DNA from: an uncultured beta proteobacterium
GTDB taxonomy: Bacteria; Pseudomonadota; Gammaproteobacteria; Burkholderiales; Burkholderiaceae
Length of the DNA: 7,816 bases
Direction of reading: 5' to 3'
Assembly: GCA_903930665.1 (NCBI GenBank)
Contig: CAIYZI010000267.1
Span: 1-7,816 of the forward strand
The notes beneath the pieces were generated by a model that saw only the letters and a list, made by a program, of their open reading frames with translations, did not search any database and had not been told where the DNA came from. Positions 1 through 7,263 of the stretch are shown one piece after another (position 1 is the first letter of the stretch; each line of letters opens with the position of its first letter). The position numbers were made by a program, and so were the translations under genes.

Positions 1-6
1 GAATCA

Positions 7-3000
7 TTAAACTAATACCCGTTCGATACCACCCTGATTGGCTTTAACCACATAATCTTCCATCCAGTTCTCACCCAATAATTTTTGAGCCATTTCCACC
101 ACAATGTAATCGGCAGTGGTATCACTATCAGCATCAAAACGGGTAAGACCTTGCAAACATGATGGGCAACTGGTAAGAACTTTTACTTTGCCAGTGAAAT
201 CATCTTTGCGCAATTCTGTTGCGCCCTTCTCCATCTCAATTTGCTTACGGAATCGCACTTGAGTAGAAATATCTGGACGCGTAACAGCCAGGGTTCCAGA
301 CTCACCACAGCAACGATCATTCTTTGGAATATACGATTCATCATCCAGCTGAATTAATTCATTAACGGTTTTGAGTGGATCCTGGAGCTTCATTGGAGAG
401 TGGCATGGATCGTGATACATGTACTTCACACCTGTTACTCCAGAAAGTTTTACACCTTTCTCCAGCAGATATTCATGAATATCAATGATGCGGCAGCCCG
501 GGAAAATCTGTTCAAACTGATAGCCCGCTAATTGGTCGTAACACGTTCCGCATGACACAACTACAGTCTTGATATCTAGATAATTTAAGGTGTTCGCAAC
601 ACGATGGAAAAGCACTCGATTGTCGGTGATCATCTTTTCCGCTTTATCAAAGTCGCCATTACCGCGCTGTGGATAGCCACAACATAAATACCCTGGTGGC
701 AATACGGTTTGTACCCCTACATTCCAAAGCATGGCTTGAGTAGCTAAACCTACCTGAGAGAACAAACGTTCCGAGCCGCATCCAGGGAAATAGAAGACTG
801 CTTCAGTATCAGCTGAAGTAGTCTTTGGGTCGCGAATAATCGGTACGTAGTTCGCATCCTCAATATCCAACAAAGCACGCGCCGTCTTTTTAGGAAGATT
901 ACCAGGCATTTTCTTGTTCACAAAGAAAATCACCTGTTCTTTAATGCTCGGCTTAAGAACCGTAGCAGGCGGATGAGCAGTTTGCTTACGCGCAGCCTTG
1001 CGGAAAATGTCGTTACCCAAACGCTGCAACTTGTAACCCCAACCAATCATCGCCTTACGAACAAGATGAATGGTTTCTGGGCTAGTAGCATTTAAAAAGA
1101 ACATTGCTCCTGCTGTACCAGGATTGAAACGTTGCTGACCCATCTTGCGCAACAAGTTGCGCATATTCATGGTCACATCGCCGAAGTCAATCTTCACTGG
1201 GCAGGGCGTTAAACACTTATGACAAACGGTGCAATGCGCCGCTACATCATCAAACATTTCCCAATGACGAATAGAGACTCCACGACGAGTTTGCTCTTCA
1301 TATAAAAATGCTTCGATCAATAAAGAAGTGGCTAAGATTTTGTCCCGTGGGCTATAAAGCAAATTTGCACGAGGCACATGGGTAGAGCAAACAGGTTTGC
1401 ATTTACCACAACGTAAACAATCCTTAATGCTGTCGGCAATTGCTCCAATATCACTTTGCTGCATGATGATGGACTCATGACCCATGAGACCAAAGCTAGG
1501 TGTATAGGCCATACTCAGATCAGCCTGAGGCATCAGCTTACCCTTATTGAAACGCCCCTCTGGATCAACGCGCCCTTTGTAAGCGCGGAAATCTTTGAGT
1601 TCATCTTCAGTGAGGTATTCCAGCTTTGTAATACCAATGCCGTGCTCGCCAGAAATGACGCCATCCAAAGAACGCGCCAATTTCATAATCTTATCGACTG
1701 CTTGATGTGCATCTTGCAACATCTCATAGTCATCTGAATTCACGGGGATATTGGTATGAACGTTTCCATCACCCGCATGCATGTGCAAGGCAACAAAGAC
1801 ACGCTTACGTAAAATCTTTTTATGAGTTGCTTCAAGCTCATTTAAGATGGGCTCAAAAGCCATGCCGCCAAAAATAGTGCGCAACTCTGAACGAATCTCC
1901 GTTTTCCATGAGGCGCGCAGACTAAAGCTTTGTAACTGCGGAAATAGGATATCCATTTGCGTCAACCACTCTGACCAACGAGCGCGAACTTTCGCAATCA
2001 AATCTAAAGCCTCTTGTACACGATCACCCAAAATCTCAGCAGTAGCAATTTCATAATCATCACCACCCTTACCAAGAGGTAATGGACCTTTTTTCAAAAA
2101 GGCTTCGAGAGCATCTAAAACTTGTAATTTGTTTTTGAGAGAGAGTTCAATATTGATACGATCAATACCATCTGTATATTCACCCATACGAGGTAATGGA
2201 ATGACTACGTCCTCGTTGATCTTGAATGCATTGGTATGACGTGCAATAGCTGCAGTACGTGCACGATCTAACCAAAACTTCTTGCGAGCTTCAGGACTGA
2301 CAGCTACAAAGCCTTCACCCACTCGCAAGTTGGCCATACGAACAACTTCACTAGTTGCGGCAGCCACTTGCTCTTCGTTATCACCTGCAATGTCGCCAAA
2401 CAACACCATCTTAGGCAAACCATTACGTTTCGATTTAGTGGAATAACCCACCGCTCTTAAATAGCGGTCATCCAAATGCTCAAGACCAGCCAAGATTGGG
2501 CCACCATCTTTGCTTAGACCATCTAAATACGCTTTGATTTCAACAATACTTGGAATCGCTTCACGCGCTTGACCAAAAAACTCTAAACAAACAGTGCGCA
2601 TGTACTTAGGCATGCGATGCAAGATCCATTCCGCACTGGTGATTAAGCCATCACAACCTTCTTTTTGTACGCCTGGTAAACCTGATAAAAATTTATCAGT
2701 GACGTCTTTGCCTAAGCCTTCCTTACGAAAGCGCTTGCCCTCTACTTCTAAAATTTCTTTCTTGAGAATACGTTCACCAGGCTCACTTGTACCTTCAGAC
2801 CAAGTTAATTGAAAACGAACTTGGGCAGCTTCATGAATCTTGCCTAGGTTGTGATCTAGTCGCTGAACATCTAGCCAATTGCCTTCGGGATCAACCATGC
2901 GCCAGCTAGCTAAGTTATCAAGCGCAGTGCCCCATAAAACGGCCTTCTTACCACCAGCATTCATCGCAATATTGCCACCAATACAACTTGCATCTGCTGA

Positions 3001-3846
3001 CGTAGGGTCTACAGCAAAGACAAGGCCAGCATGCTCTGCAGCGTCAGAGACACGACGAGTTACTACTCCAGCACCCGTAAAAATGGTAGGCACTTCATGA
3101 TCCACACCAGGTAAACGAGCGCTCTTCACGCCACCAATATTCTCGAGTTTTTCTGTATTAATGACAGCAGATTTTGCATACAAGGGAATTGCTCCGCCTG
3201 TATAGCCAGTGCCACCTCCACGTGGGATGATGGTCAGATCTAATTCAATACACGCTTTTACTAAGCCCGGTATTTCAGATTCATAATCAGGCTTGAGAAC
3301 AACCAGCGGAAACTCAACACGCCAATCCGTAGCATCAGTAACATGAGATGCGCGAGATACGCCATCAAAACAAATATTGTCACTGGCAGTATGTCGTCCG
3401 AGCTCCTTACGAGCACGTTTACGTAATTTCTCAACCTCTTCAAAGCCATTTTCAAAATTTTCTACTGCTCGACGGGCTGCAGCTAACAAAATTTGAACTT
3501 GGCTGGCAGATTCACCATTTGAGCGTTTTTCAACCTCACCTAAGCGATGCCATAGTGCATCGATCAATAACTTACGACGCTTTGCGCTATCCAATAAGTC
3601 ATCCTGTAAAAAGGGGTTGCGCTGAACCACCCAAATATCGCCCAATACCTCGAACAGCATACGTGCTGAACGTCCAGTACGGCGGACTCCGCGGAGCTCA
3701 TTTAAGACGCGCCAAGACTCTTCGCCCAATAGACGAATGACGATTTCTCGGTCGGAAAAAGAGGTGTAGTTGTATGGTATTTCGCGTAAACGGGGTGAGC
3801 CCGCCTCGGCGTCCAGCAACTGATTCAAAGCCAATGGTGCGTTCAT
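7..3846 (-). CDS. DUF3683-type FAD-linked D-2-hydroxyacid dehydrogenase with two [4Fe-4S] motifs and two CCG domains
   Basis: This 1279-residue flavo-iron-sulfur protein probably oxidises a D-2-hydroxyacid (D-lactate, D-2-hydroxyglutarate or similar) to the 2-oxoacid. It has no membrane segment or signal peptide, so it is likely cytosolic or peripheral. Domains in order: DUF3683-like N-terminus (about 1-150, with YNYTSFSDREIV at 25-36); FAD_binding_4 (about 175-330, PRGGGTGYTGG at 208-218); FAD-oxidase C domain (to about 775). The last contains H690-GDGN-H697-x-N699 and SGEHGIG (732-738); H690, H697 and E734 line up with the recalled zinc ligands of human D2HGDH. Two CX2CX2CX3C motifs follow (C810/813/816/820 and C872/875/878/882). 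Two complete CCG domains end the protein: C1023, CC1055-1056, C1099, C1102; then C1148, CC1179-1180, C1227, C1230. E. coli YdiJ (about 1018 residues, a D-2-hydroxyglutarate dehydrogenase) is a shorter relative. The ATG at 3846 places the conserved N-terminus naturally but lacks a clear ribosome binding site. It is divergent from ilvA. The family is secure; the substrate is not. Confidence 0.93.
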   Translation of the reverse strand: MNAPLALNQLLDAEAGSPRLREIPYNYTSFSDREIVIRLLGEESWRVLNELRGVRRTGRSARMLFEVLGDIWVVQRNPFLQDDLLDSAKRRKLLIDALWHRLGEVEKRSNGESASQVQILLAAARRAVENFENGFEEVEKLRKRARKELGRHTASDNICFDGVSRASHVTDATDWRVEFPLVVLKPDYESEIPGLVKACIELDLTIIPRGGGTGYTGGAIPLYAKSAVINTEKLENIGGVKSARLPGVDHEVPTIFTGAGVVTRRVSDAAEHAGLVFAVDPTSADASCIGGNIAMNAGGKKAVLWGTALDNLASWRMVDPEGNWLDVQRLDHNLGKIHEAAQVRFQLTWSEGTSEPGERILKKEILEVEGKRFRKEGLGKDVTDKFLSGLPGVQKEGCDGLITSAEWILHRMPKYMRTVCLEFFGQAREAIPSIVEIKAYLDGLSKDGGPILAGLEHLDDRYLRAVGYSTKSKRNGLPKMVLFGDIAGDNEEQVAAATSEVVRMANLRVGEGFVAVSPEARKKFWLDRARTAAIARHTNAFKINEDVVIPLPRMGEYTDGIDRINIELSLKNKLQVLDALEAFLKKGPLPLGKGGDDYEIATAEILGDRVQEALDLIAKVRARWSEWLTQMDILFPQLQSFSLRASWKTEIRSELRTIFGGMAFEPILNELEATHKKILRKRVFVALHMHAGDGNVHTNIPVNSDDYEMLQDAHQAVDKIMKLARSLDGVISGEHGIGITKLEYLTEDELKDFRAYKGRVDPEGRFNKGKLMPQADLSMAYTPSFGLMGHESIIMQQSDIGAIADSIKDCLRCGKCKPVCSTHVPRANLLYSPRDKILATSLLIEAFLYEEQTRRGVSIRHWEMFDDVAAHCTVCHKCLTPCPVKIDFGDVTMNMRNLLRKMGQQRFNPGTAGAMFFLNATSPETIHLVRKAMIGWGYKLQRLGNDIFRKAARKQTAHPPATVLKPSIKEQVIFFVNKKMPGNLPKKTARALLDIEDANYVPIIRDPKTTSADTEAVFYFPGCGSERLFSQVGLATQAMLWNVGVQTVLPPGYLCCGYPQRGNGDFDKAEKMITDNRVLFHRVANTLNYLDIKTVVVSCGTCYDQLAGYQFEQIFPGCRIIDIHEYLLEKGVKLSGVTGVKYMYHDPCHSPMKLQDPLKTVNELIQLDDESYIPKNDRCCGESGTLAVTRPDISTQVRFRKQIEMEKGATELRKDDFTGKVKVLTSCPSCLQGLTRFDADSDTTADYIVVEMAQKLLGENWMEDYVVKANQGGIERVLV

Positions 3847-3884
3847 AGCGTTATGTTTGATAAATATGCATTTTAATTGAGCAA

Positions 3885-3898
3885 TGCCGATATTGGCA
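3885..3898. promoter_or_regulatory. Near-palindrome, possible operator
   Basis: TGCCGATATTGGCA has 4-bp arms TGCC/GGCA around a palindromic ATAT core; only the central G and T flanking the core break the symmetry, and they would pair as a wobble in RNA. It lies 39 bp from the flavoprotein start codon and 83 bp from the ilvA start, where a regulator could act on both promoters. A LysR-type or other dimeric regulator site is possible. A 14-bp near-palindrome can also arise by chance, so this is a candidate only. Confidence 0.2.
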
Positions 3899-3928
3899 GG
3901 AATCCCAAAAACTTGTCAGTCAACGGGA

Positions 3929-3954
3929 TAAACCCTTTCAAATCTAAGGGTTTA
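3929..3954. promoter_or_regulatory. Perfect 9-bp inverted repeat in the ilvA leader
   Basis: TAAACCCTT (3929-3937) and AAGGGTTTA (3946-3954) are exact reverse complements around the 8-base loop TCAAATCT. The dyad ends 26 bases before the ilvA start codon. As RNA it would form a moderately stable hairpin in the ilvA 5' leader; as DNA it could be an operator. No T-run follows the right arm, so it is not an intrinsic terminator. The repeat is seen directly; its role is unknown. Confidence 0.45.
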
Positions 3955-3959
3955 GAGAT

Positions 3960-3983
3960 CATCCGTGGTACGCTCATCGGATG
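3960..3983 (+). promoter_or_regulatory. Potential hairpin covering the ilvA start codon
   Basis: CATCCG (3960-3965) is the exact reverse complement of CGGATG (3978-3983), whose last three bases are the ilvA ATG. The 12-base loop is 3966-3977. A stem here would partly block translation initiation. With only 6 bp it may be chance, but it lies just after the 9-bp dyad and ilvA has no obvious Shine-Dalgarno sequence, so a translational control structure is conceivable. Confidence 0.25.
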
Positions 3984-5501
3984 GCAACGAACTATTTAAA
4001 GAAAATTTTATCGGCCCGCGTCTACGATGTAGCCAAGGAAACCGAGCTTGAACTGGCTCCAGAACTCAGCAAAAGATTGGGTAACCAGGTTTTACTCAAA
4101 AGAGAAGATAACCAACCGGTTTTTTCCTTCAAACTGCGGGGTGCCTATAACAAAATGGCTCATCTACCCCCGGAAGCACTCAAAAGAGGCGTTATTGCAG
4201 CTTCTGCGGGGAATCATGCCCAAGGTGTAGCCCTCTCAGCTGCGAAAATGAAGTGCAAAGCCGTCATCGTGATGCCAGTGACTACTCCTAGCGTGAAAAT
4301 TGATGCCGTCAAAGCTCGTGGGGGCTCTTGGGTAGAAATCATTCTGCATGGTGAATCCTATAGCGACGCCTTTAAGCACTCAGAGATTTTAGAAAAAAAA
4401 CGGGGTCTGACCTTCGTTCATCCCTTTGATGACCCAGATGTCATTGCTGGACAGGGCACGATTGCTCAAGAGATATTCCAACAACACCAAGAGCCTATTG
4501 AAGCGATCTTTGTCGCAATTGGCGGGGGCGGCCTTATTGCCGGCGTTGGTGAATACGTCAAAGCTGTTAGCCCAAAAACTAAAGTCATCGGGGTACAGGC
4601 ATCAGATTCCGATGCCATGAAAAGATCTCTTGCAGCAAACAAGCGTATTGAACTCAAAGACGTCGGACTCTTTTCGGATGGGACGGCCGTCAAACTTGTT
4701 GGTAAAGAAACTTTTCGCATCTGCAAACGGGTAGTCGATGACATTATTACCGTTGATACCGATGAAATCTGCGCGGCTATCAATGATGTCTTTACTGACA
4801 CGCGCAGCATTTTAGAACCCGCTGGCGCATTGGCTGTAGCTGGCATGAAAAAGTATGTGGAAGAACATCGCACCAAGAAAAAGACTTTGGTAGCTATTGC
4901 CTGTGGTGCGAATATGAACTTCAGTCGCCTACGTTTTGTAGCAGAACGGGCTGATGTTGGTGAATTCCGCGAAGCGGTATTTGCTGTCACTATCCCAGAG
5001 GAACGTGGTTCATTCAAACGCTTTTGCGAACTTTTAGGCAATCGCAATGTGACTGAATTTAATTACCGTATTGCCGATCAAAATGAAGCTCATATTTTTG
5101 TAGGTATTGGCACCCAGAAAGCTGGCGATAGCAAAGCAATTGCCAAATACTTTACTAAGGCCGGCTTTGCAACTATTGATCTTACGCATGATGAGCTAGC
5201 AAAATCTCATTTAAGGCATATGGTTGGCGGTCGATCTGCCTTAGCGAAGGACGAATTACTCTATCGCTTTGAGTTTCCAGAACGTCCAGGCGCTTTGATG
5301 AAATTTCTTACGAGCATGGCTCCGAACTGGAACATCAGCCTCTTTCATTACCGTAATCATGGTGCTGACTATGGACGCATCTTGGTAGGTATTCAAGTGC
5401 CTAAGAATGAGCAGAAAAAGTTGCAAGGATTTCTGGCTTCCTTGGGTTACCCTCATTGGGATGAAACTAATAACCCAGCTTATCGCCTCTTCCTAAAATA
5501 A
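3981..5501 (+). CDS. ilvA: Threonine ammonia-lyase, biosynthetic long form (threonine deaminase)
   Basis: This cytosolic PLP enzyme converts L-threonine to 2-oxobutanoate and ammonia, the first committed step of isoleucine synthesis. Its 506 residues compare with about 514 in E. coli IlvA. The catalytic fold-type II domain covers about 1-320: PLP lysine K51 in SFKLRGAYN (49-57), the SAGNHAQG loop (75-82), the phosphate-binding glycine run GGGGL (181-185) and ACGANMNF (307-314). Two ACT-like regulatory domains follow, about 330-410 and 425-505, the second with EFPERPGAL (431-439). Two such domains mark the biosynthetic form, which in this family is inhibited by isoleucine and often activated by valine; the short catabolic form lacks this pair. 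The start NYLKKILSARVYDVA aligns with EYLRAVLRAPVYEAA of E. coli, and no earlier in-frame start exists. No clear Shine-Dalgarno sequence is present. It is first in a probable operon with the nucleotidase and queF. Confidence 0.97.
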   Translation: MATNYLKKILSARVYDVAKETELELAPELSKRLGNQVLLKREDNQPVFSFKLRGAYNKMAHLPPEALKRGVIAASAGNHAQGVALSAAKMKCKAVIVMPVTTPSVKIDAVKARGGSWVEIILHGESYSDAFKHSEILEKKRGLTFVHPFDDPDVIAGQGTIAQEIFQQHQEPIEAIFVAIGGGGLIAGVGEYVKAVSPKTKVIGVQASDSDAMKRSLAANKRIELKDVGLFSDGTAVKLVGKETFRICKRVVDDIITVDTDEICAAINDVFTDTRSILEPAGALAVAGMKKYVEEHRTKKKTLVAIACGANMNFSRLRFVAERADVGEFREAVFAVTIPEERGSFKRFCELLGNRNVTEFNYRIADQNEAHIFVGIGTQKAGDSKAIAKYFTKAGFATIDLTHDELAKSHLRHMVGGRSALAKDELLYRFEFPERPGALMKFLTSMAPNWNISLFHYRNHGADYGRILVGIQVPKNEQKKLQGFLASLGYPHWDETNNPAYRLFLK

Positions 5502-5502
5502 G

Positions 5503-6414
5503 ATGTCCTATACGCTCACCGGAAAACTCGTCGTTGCGATTTCATCGCGCGCCCTCTTTGACTTCGAAGAAGAAAATCGTATTTTTGAATCGACTGATGA
5601 CAGCGCCTACATGAAATTACAACTCGAGCGACTCTCTAAAGCTGCGCAGACAGGAGTTGCTTTTCCGTTAGTCAAAAAACTTCTCGCCTTCAATGAAGAT
5701 GGGGAGCAGCGTGTTGAAGTGGTCATTCTTTCGCGCAACGATCCTGTCAGTGGATTGCGTGTTTTCCGCTCCGCTAAACATCATGGCCTGCACCTAGAGC
5801 GTGGAGTATTTACTCGTGGCCGCGCACCGTACCACTACTTACGCTCATTGCATGCCAATCTTTTTCTATCAGCAAATGAAGATGATGTCCGCGCCACGAT
5901 TGAGGCAGGTTTCCCAGCAGCGCGCGTATATCCAGAGTCTAGTAAAACTGCTGAATCGCACCCCAATGAAATTCGCATAGCTTTTGACGGAGATGCCGTC
6001 CTCTTTTCGGATGAAGCTGAAAAGGTATTTCAGGACAAGGGGCTGGAAGCGTTTGTAGATCATGAAAGCAAAAAGGCTGATATCCCTTTACCACCAGGTC
6101 CCTTTAAACCACTACTCGAAGCGCTTCATCGTCTGCAACGCTCGACCAGTGAAACAGGCATGCGGATTCGCACTGCACTCGTGACCGCTCGCTCGGCACC
6201 TGCGCATGAGCGCGCAATTCGTACATTGATGGCATGGGGTGTCGATGTGGATGAGGCGATGTTCTTGGGTGGTTTATCCAAAAGTGAATTTCTTCGAGAA
6301 TTCGAGCCCGACTTCTTTTTTGACGATCAAACTGGTCATTGCCAGTCAGCAGCCTCCGTTGCGCCGACAGGTCATGTTGTCTCTGGCGTATCAAATCGCC
6401 CTAAAACTTCCTAA
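5503..6414 (+). CDS. Cytosolic 5'-nucleotidase (HAD fold, NT5C1/cN-I-like family)
   Basis: This 303-residue enzyme probably hydrolyses nucleoside 5'-monophosphates to nucleosides and phosphate. It resembles the bacterial relatives of eukaryotic cN-I. The N-terminus KLVVAISSRALFDFEEEN (8-25) is typical of the family. HAD motifs appear in order: I, FDGDAV (161-166, nucleophile D162 and acid D164); II, LVTAR (226-230, T228); III, GGLSK (256-260, K260); IV, FFFDDQTGH (271-279, D274 and D275). The end, APTGHVVSGVSNRPK (287-301), also fits. No signal peptide is present. The start codon follows the ilvA stop by one base (TAAGATG), with no ribosome binding site of its own, which suggests translational coupling to ilvA. 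The preferred nucleotide (AMP, IMP, GMP or another) cannot be read from the sequence. Its place before queF hints at purine metabolism, but that is inference. Confidence 0.9.
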   Translation: MSYTLTGKLVVAISSRALFDFEEENRIFESTDDSAYMKLQLERLSKAAQTGVAFPLVKKLLAFNEDGEQRVEVVILSRNDPVSGLRVFRSAKHHGLHLERGVFTRGRAPYHYLRSLHANLFLSANEDDVRATIEAGFPAARVYPESSKTAESHPNEIRIAFDGDAVLFSDEAEKVFQDKGLEAFVDHESKKADIPLPPGPFKPLLEALHRLQRSTSETGMRIRTALVTARSAPAHERAIRTLMAWGVDVDEAMFLGGLSKSEFLREFEPDFFFDDQTGHCQSAASVAPTGHVVSGVSNRPKTS

Positions 6415-6432
6415 GCAAAAAGATTTCATCGC

Positions 6433-7260
6433 ATGGCTACATTACCACTTGGTCAAAACTCCAGCTACCCAGATCAATATAATCCAAGTCTATTGTTTCC
6501 GATACCTCGATCCGAGAATCGTCTCAAACTCAATATTCAACCGAATCAAGCGCTGCCTTTTATCGGAGTGGATTTATGGAATGCCTTTGAATTAAGTTGG
6601 CTCAATCAAAGAGGCAAACCTCAGATTGCTCTGGCTGAGTTTCAGATCCCAGCTGATTCGCCAAACATGATTGAGTCAAAGTCTTTTAAACTTTATCTCA
6701 ACAGCTTAAACAATGCTCGCTTTGAGGATGTAAATGAAGTCAAAGAAAAAATAACAACCGATTTATCGATGGTTGCTGGAAGAAAAATTTTGACTCGCAT
6801 CATTTCTACCGAGTTTGCCGCCAAAAAAGGTATTCAAAAAATGGATGGTGTTTTGCTAGATCGTTTGGATATTGAAATTGACCCCTATTTAGCTGCCGAT
6901 CCTACGCTACTGGAAGTGAATGCCTCTTTTGGGCCCGTTGAGCAATGCCTGGTTTCTCATTTACTCAAATCAAACTGTCCGGTAACCGGTCAACCAGATT
7001 GGGCTAGCGTACAAATTCGCTATCAAGGTCGACCTATTTTGGAAGAGGGTTTATTGAGATACCTGATTGGATTTAGACAGCTTGGTGAATTTCATGAGCA
7101 TTGCGTAGAAACGATATTTTGCGATATCAAACGCCAATGCAAACCCGAGAAACTTTCTGTCTATGCGCGTTACACAAGAAGGGGTGGCTTAGATATCAAT
7201 CCATTTCGAACTGACCATAACGCACCGTGGCCAGATAACACACGCCACGCCAGACAATAA
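6433..7260 (+). CDS. queF: NADPH-dependent 7-cyano-7-deazaguanine reductase (QueF, long bimodular form)
   Basis: QueF reduces the nitrile of preQ0 to the amine preQ1 with two NADPH, a cytosolic step in making queuosine for the wobble position of tRNAs for Asp, Asn, His and Tyr. The 275 residues match the long form with two tunnelling-fold halves (E. coli QueF is about 282). The N-terminal half carries ESKSFKLY (81-88). The C-terminal half carries the catalytic cysteine C182 in NCPVTGQPDW (181-190) with D189, corresponding to E. coli C190 and D197. FHEHCVE (220-226) supplies the substrate-binding His/Glu pair H221-E222, and RRGGLDINPFR (249-259) is the conserved tail. The start lies 18 nt after the nucleotidase stop; AAGA at 6420-6423 is a weak Shine-Dalgarno candidate 9 nt upstream. 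No preQ1 riboswitch fits in that gap. G+C is clearly lower in the middle of the gene than in ilvA by rough line counts. Confidence 0.97.
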   Translation: MATLPLGQNSSYPDQYNPSLLFPIPRSENRLKLNIQPNQALPFIGVDLWNAFELSWLNQRGKPQIALAEFQIPADSPNMIESKSFKLYLNSLNNARFEDVNEVKEKITTDLSMVAGRKILTRIISTEFAAKKGIQKMDGVLLDRLDIEIDPYLAADPTLLEVNASFGPVEQCLVSHLLKSNCPVTGQPDWASVQIRYQGRPILEEGLLRYLIGFRQLGEFHEHCVETIFCDIKRQCKPEKLSVYARYTRRGGLDINPFRTDHNAPWPDNTRHARQ

Positions 7261-7263
7261 AAA

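Larger units (their letters stand above)
3847..3980. promoter_or_regulatory. Divergent intergenic region between the flavoprotein gene and ilvA
   Basis: This 134-bp AT-rich spacer must hold the start signals for both divergent genes. No promoter is a strong match. On the minus strand TAAAAT (3875-3870) is a 5/6 match to a -10 box, 23 bases from the flavoprotein start codon, but no good -35 box lies at 16-17 nt. On the plus strand TTGTCA (3913-3918) and TTGATA (3857-3862) resemble -35 boxes, again without a convincing partner. The spacer also holds a near-palindrome at 3885-3898, a 15-codon ORF at 3884-3931, a perfect dyad at 3929-3954 and a second potential hairpin reaching into the ilvA start codon. 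No ATG, GTG or TTG lies in frame upstream of the ilvA ATG before the stop at 3945-3947, so 3981 is its earliest start. That promoters lie here is inferred from the gene arrangement. Confidence 0.45.

Noticed and set aside
3348..3740. 130-codon open frame on the plus strand opposite the flavoprotein N-terminus
   Set aside because: It is antisense to conserved coding sequence and has no domain signal or ribosome binding site.
3929..3954. 9-bp dyad as a Rho-independent terminator
   Set aside because: The right arm is followed by GAGATCATCC, with no T-tract; on the opposite strand the stem is followed by TCCCGTTGAC, also without a T-tract.
4466..5047. 193-codon open frame on the minus strand inside ilvA
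   Set aside because: It lies wholly antisense to a well-supported ilvA catalytic domain, is rich in Ser/Thr/Arg/Pro and shows no recognisable motif, as expected for a shadow frame.
6415..6432. preQ1 riboswitch before queF
   Set aside because: The gap is 18 nt and lies inside an operon; no pseudoknot-forming aptamer can be placed there.
6239..6595. 118-codon plus-strand frame bridging the nucleotidase end and queF start
   Set aside because: It overlaps two recognised genes in another frame; motif IV of the nucleotidase and the queF N-terminus explain the region.
7226..7249. CGTGGC/GCCACG inverted repeat near the queF 3' end as a terminator
   Set aside because: Only 6 bp with a 12-base loop, located inside coding sequence and not followed by a T-run on either strand.
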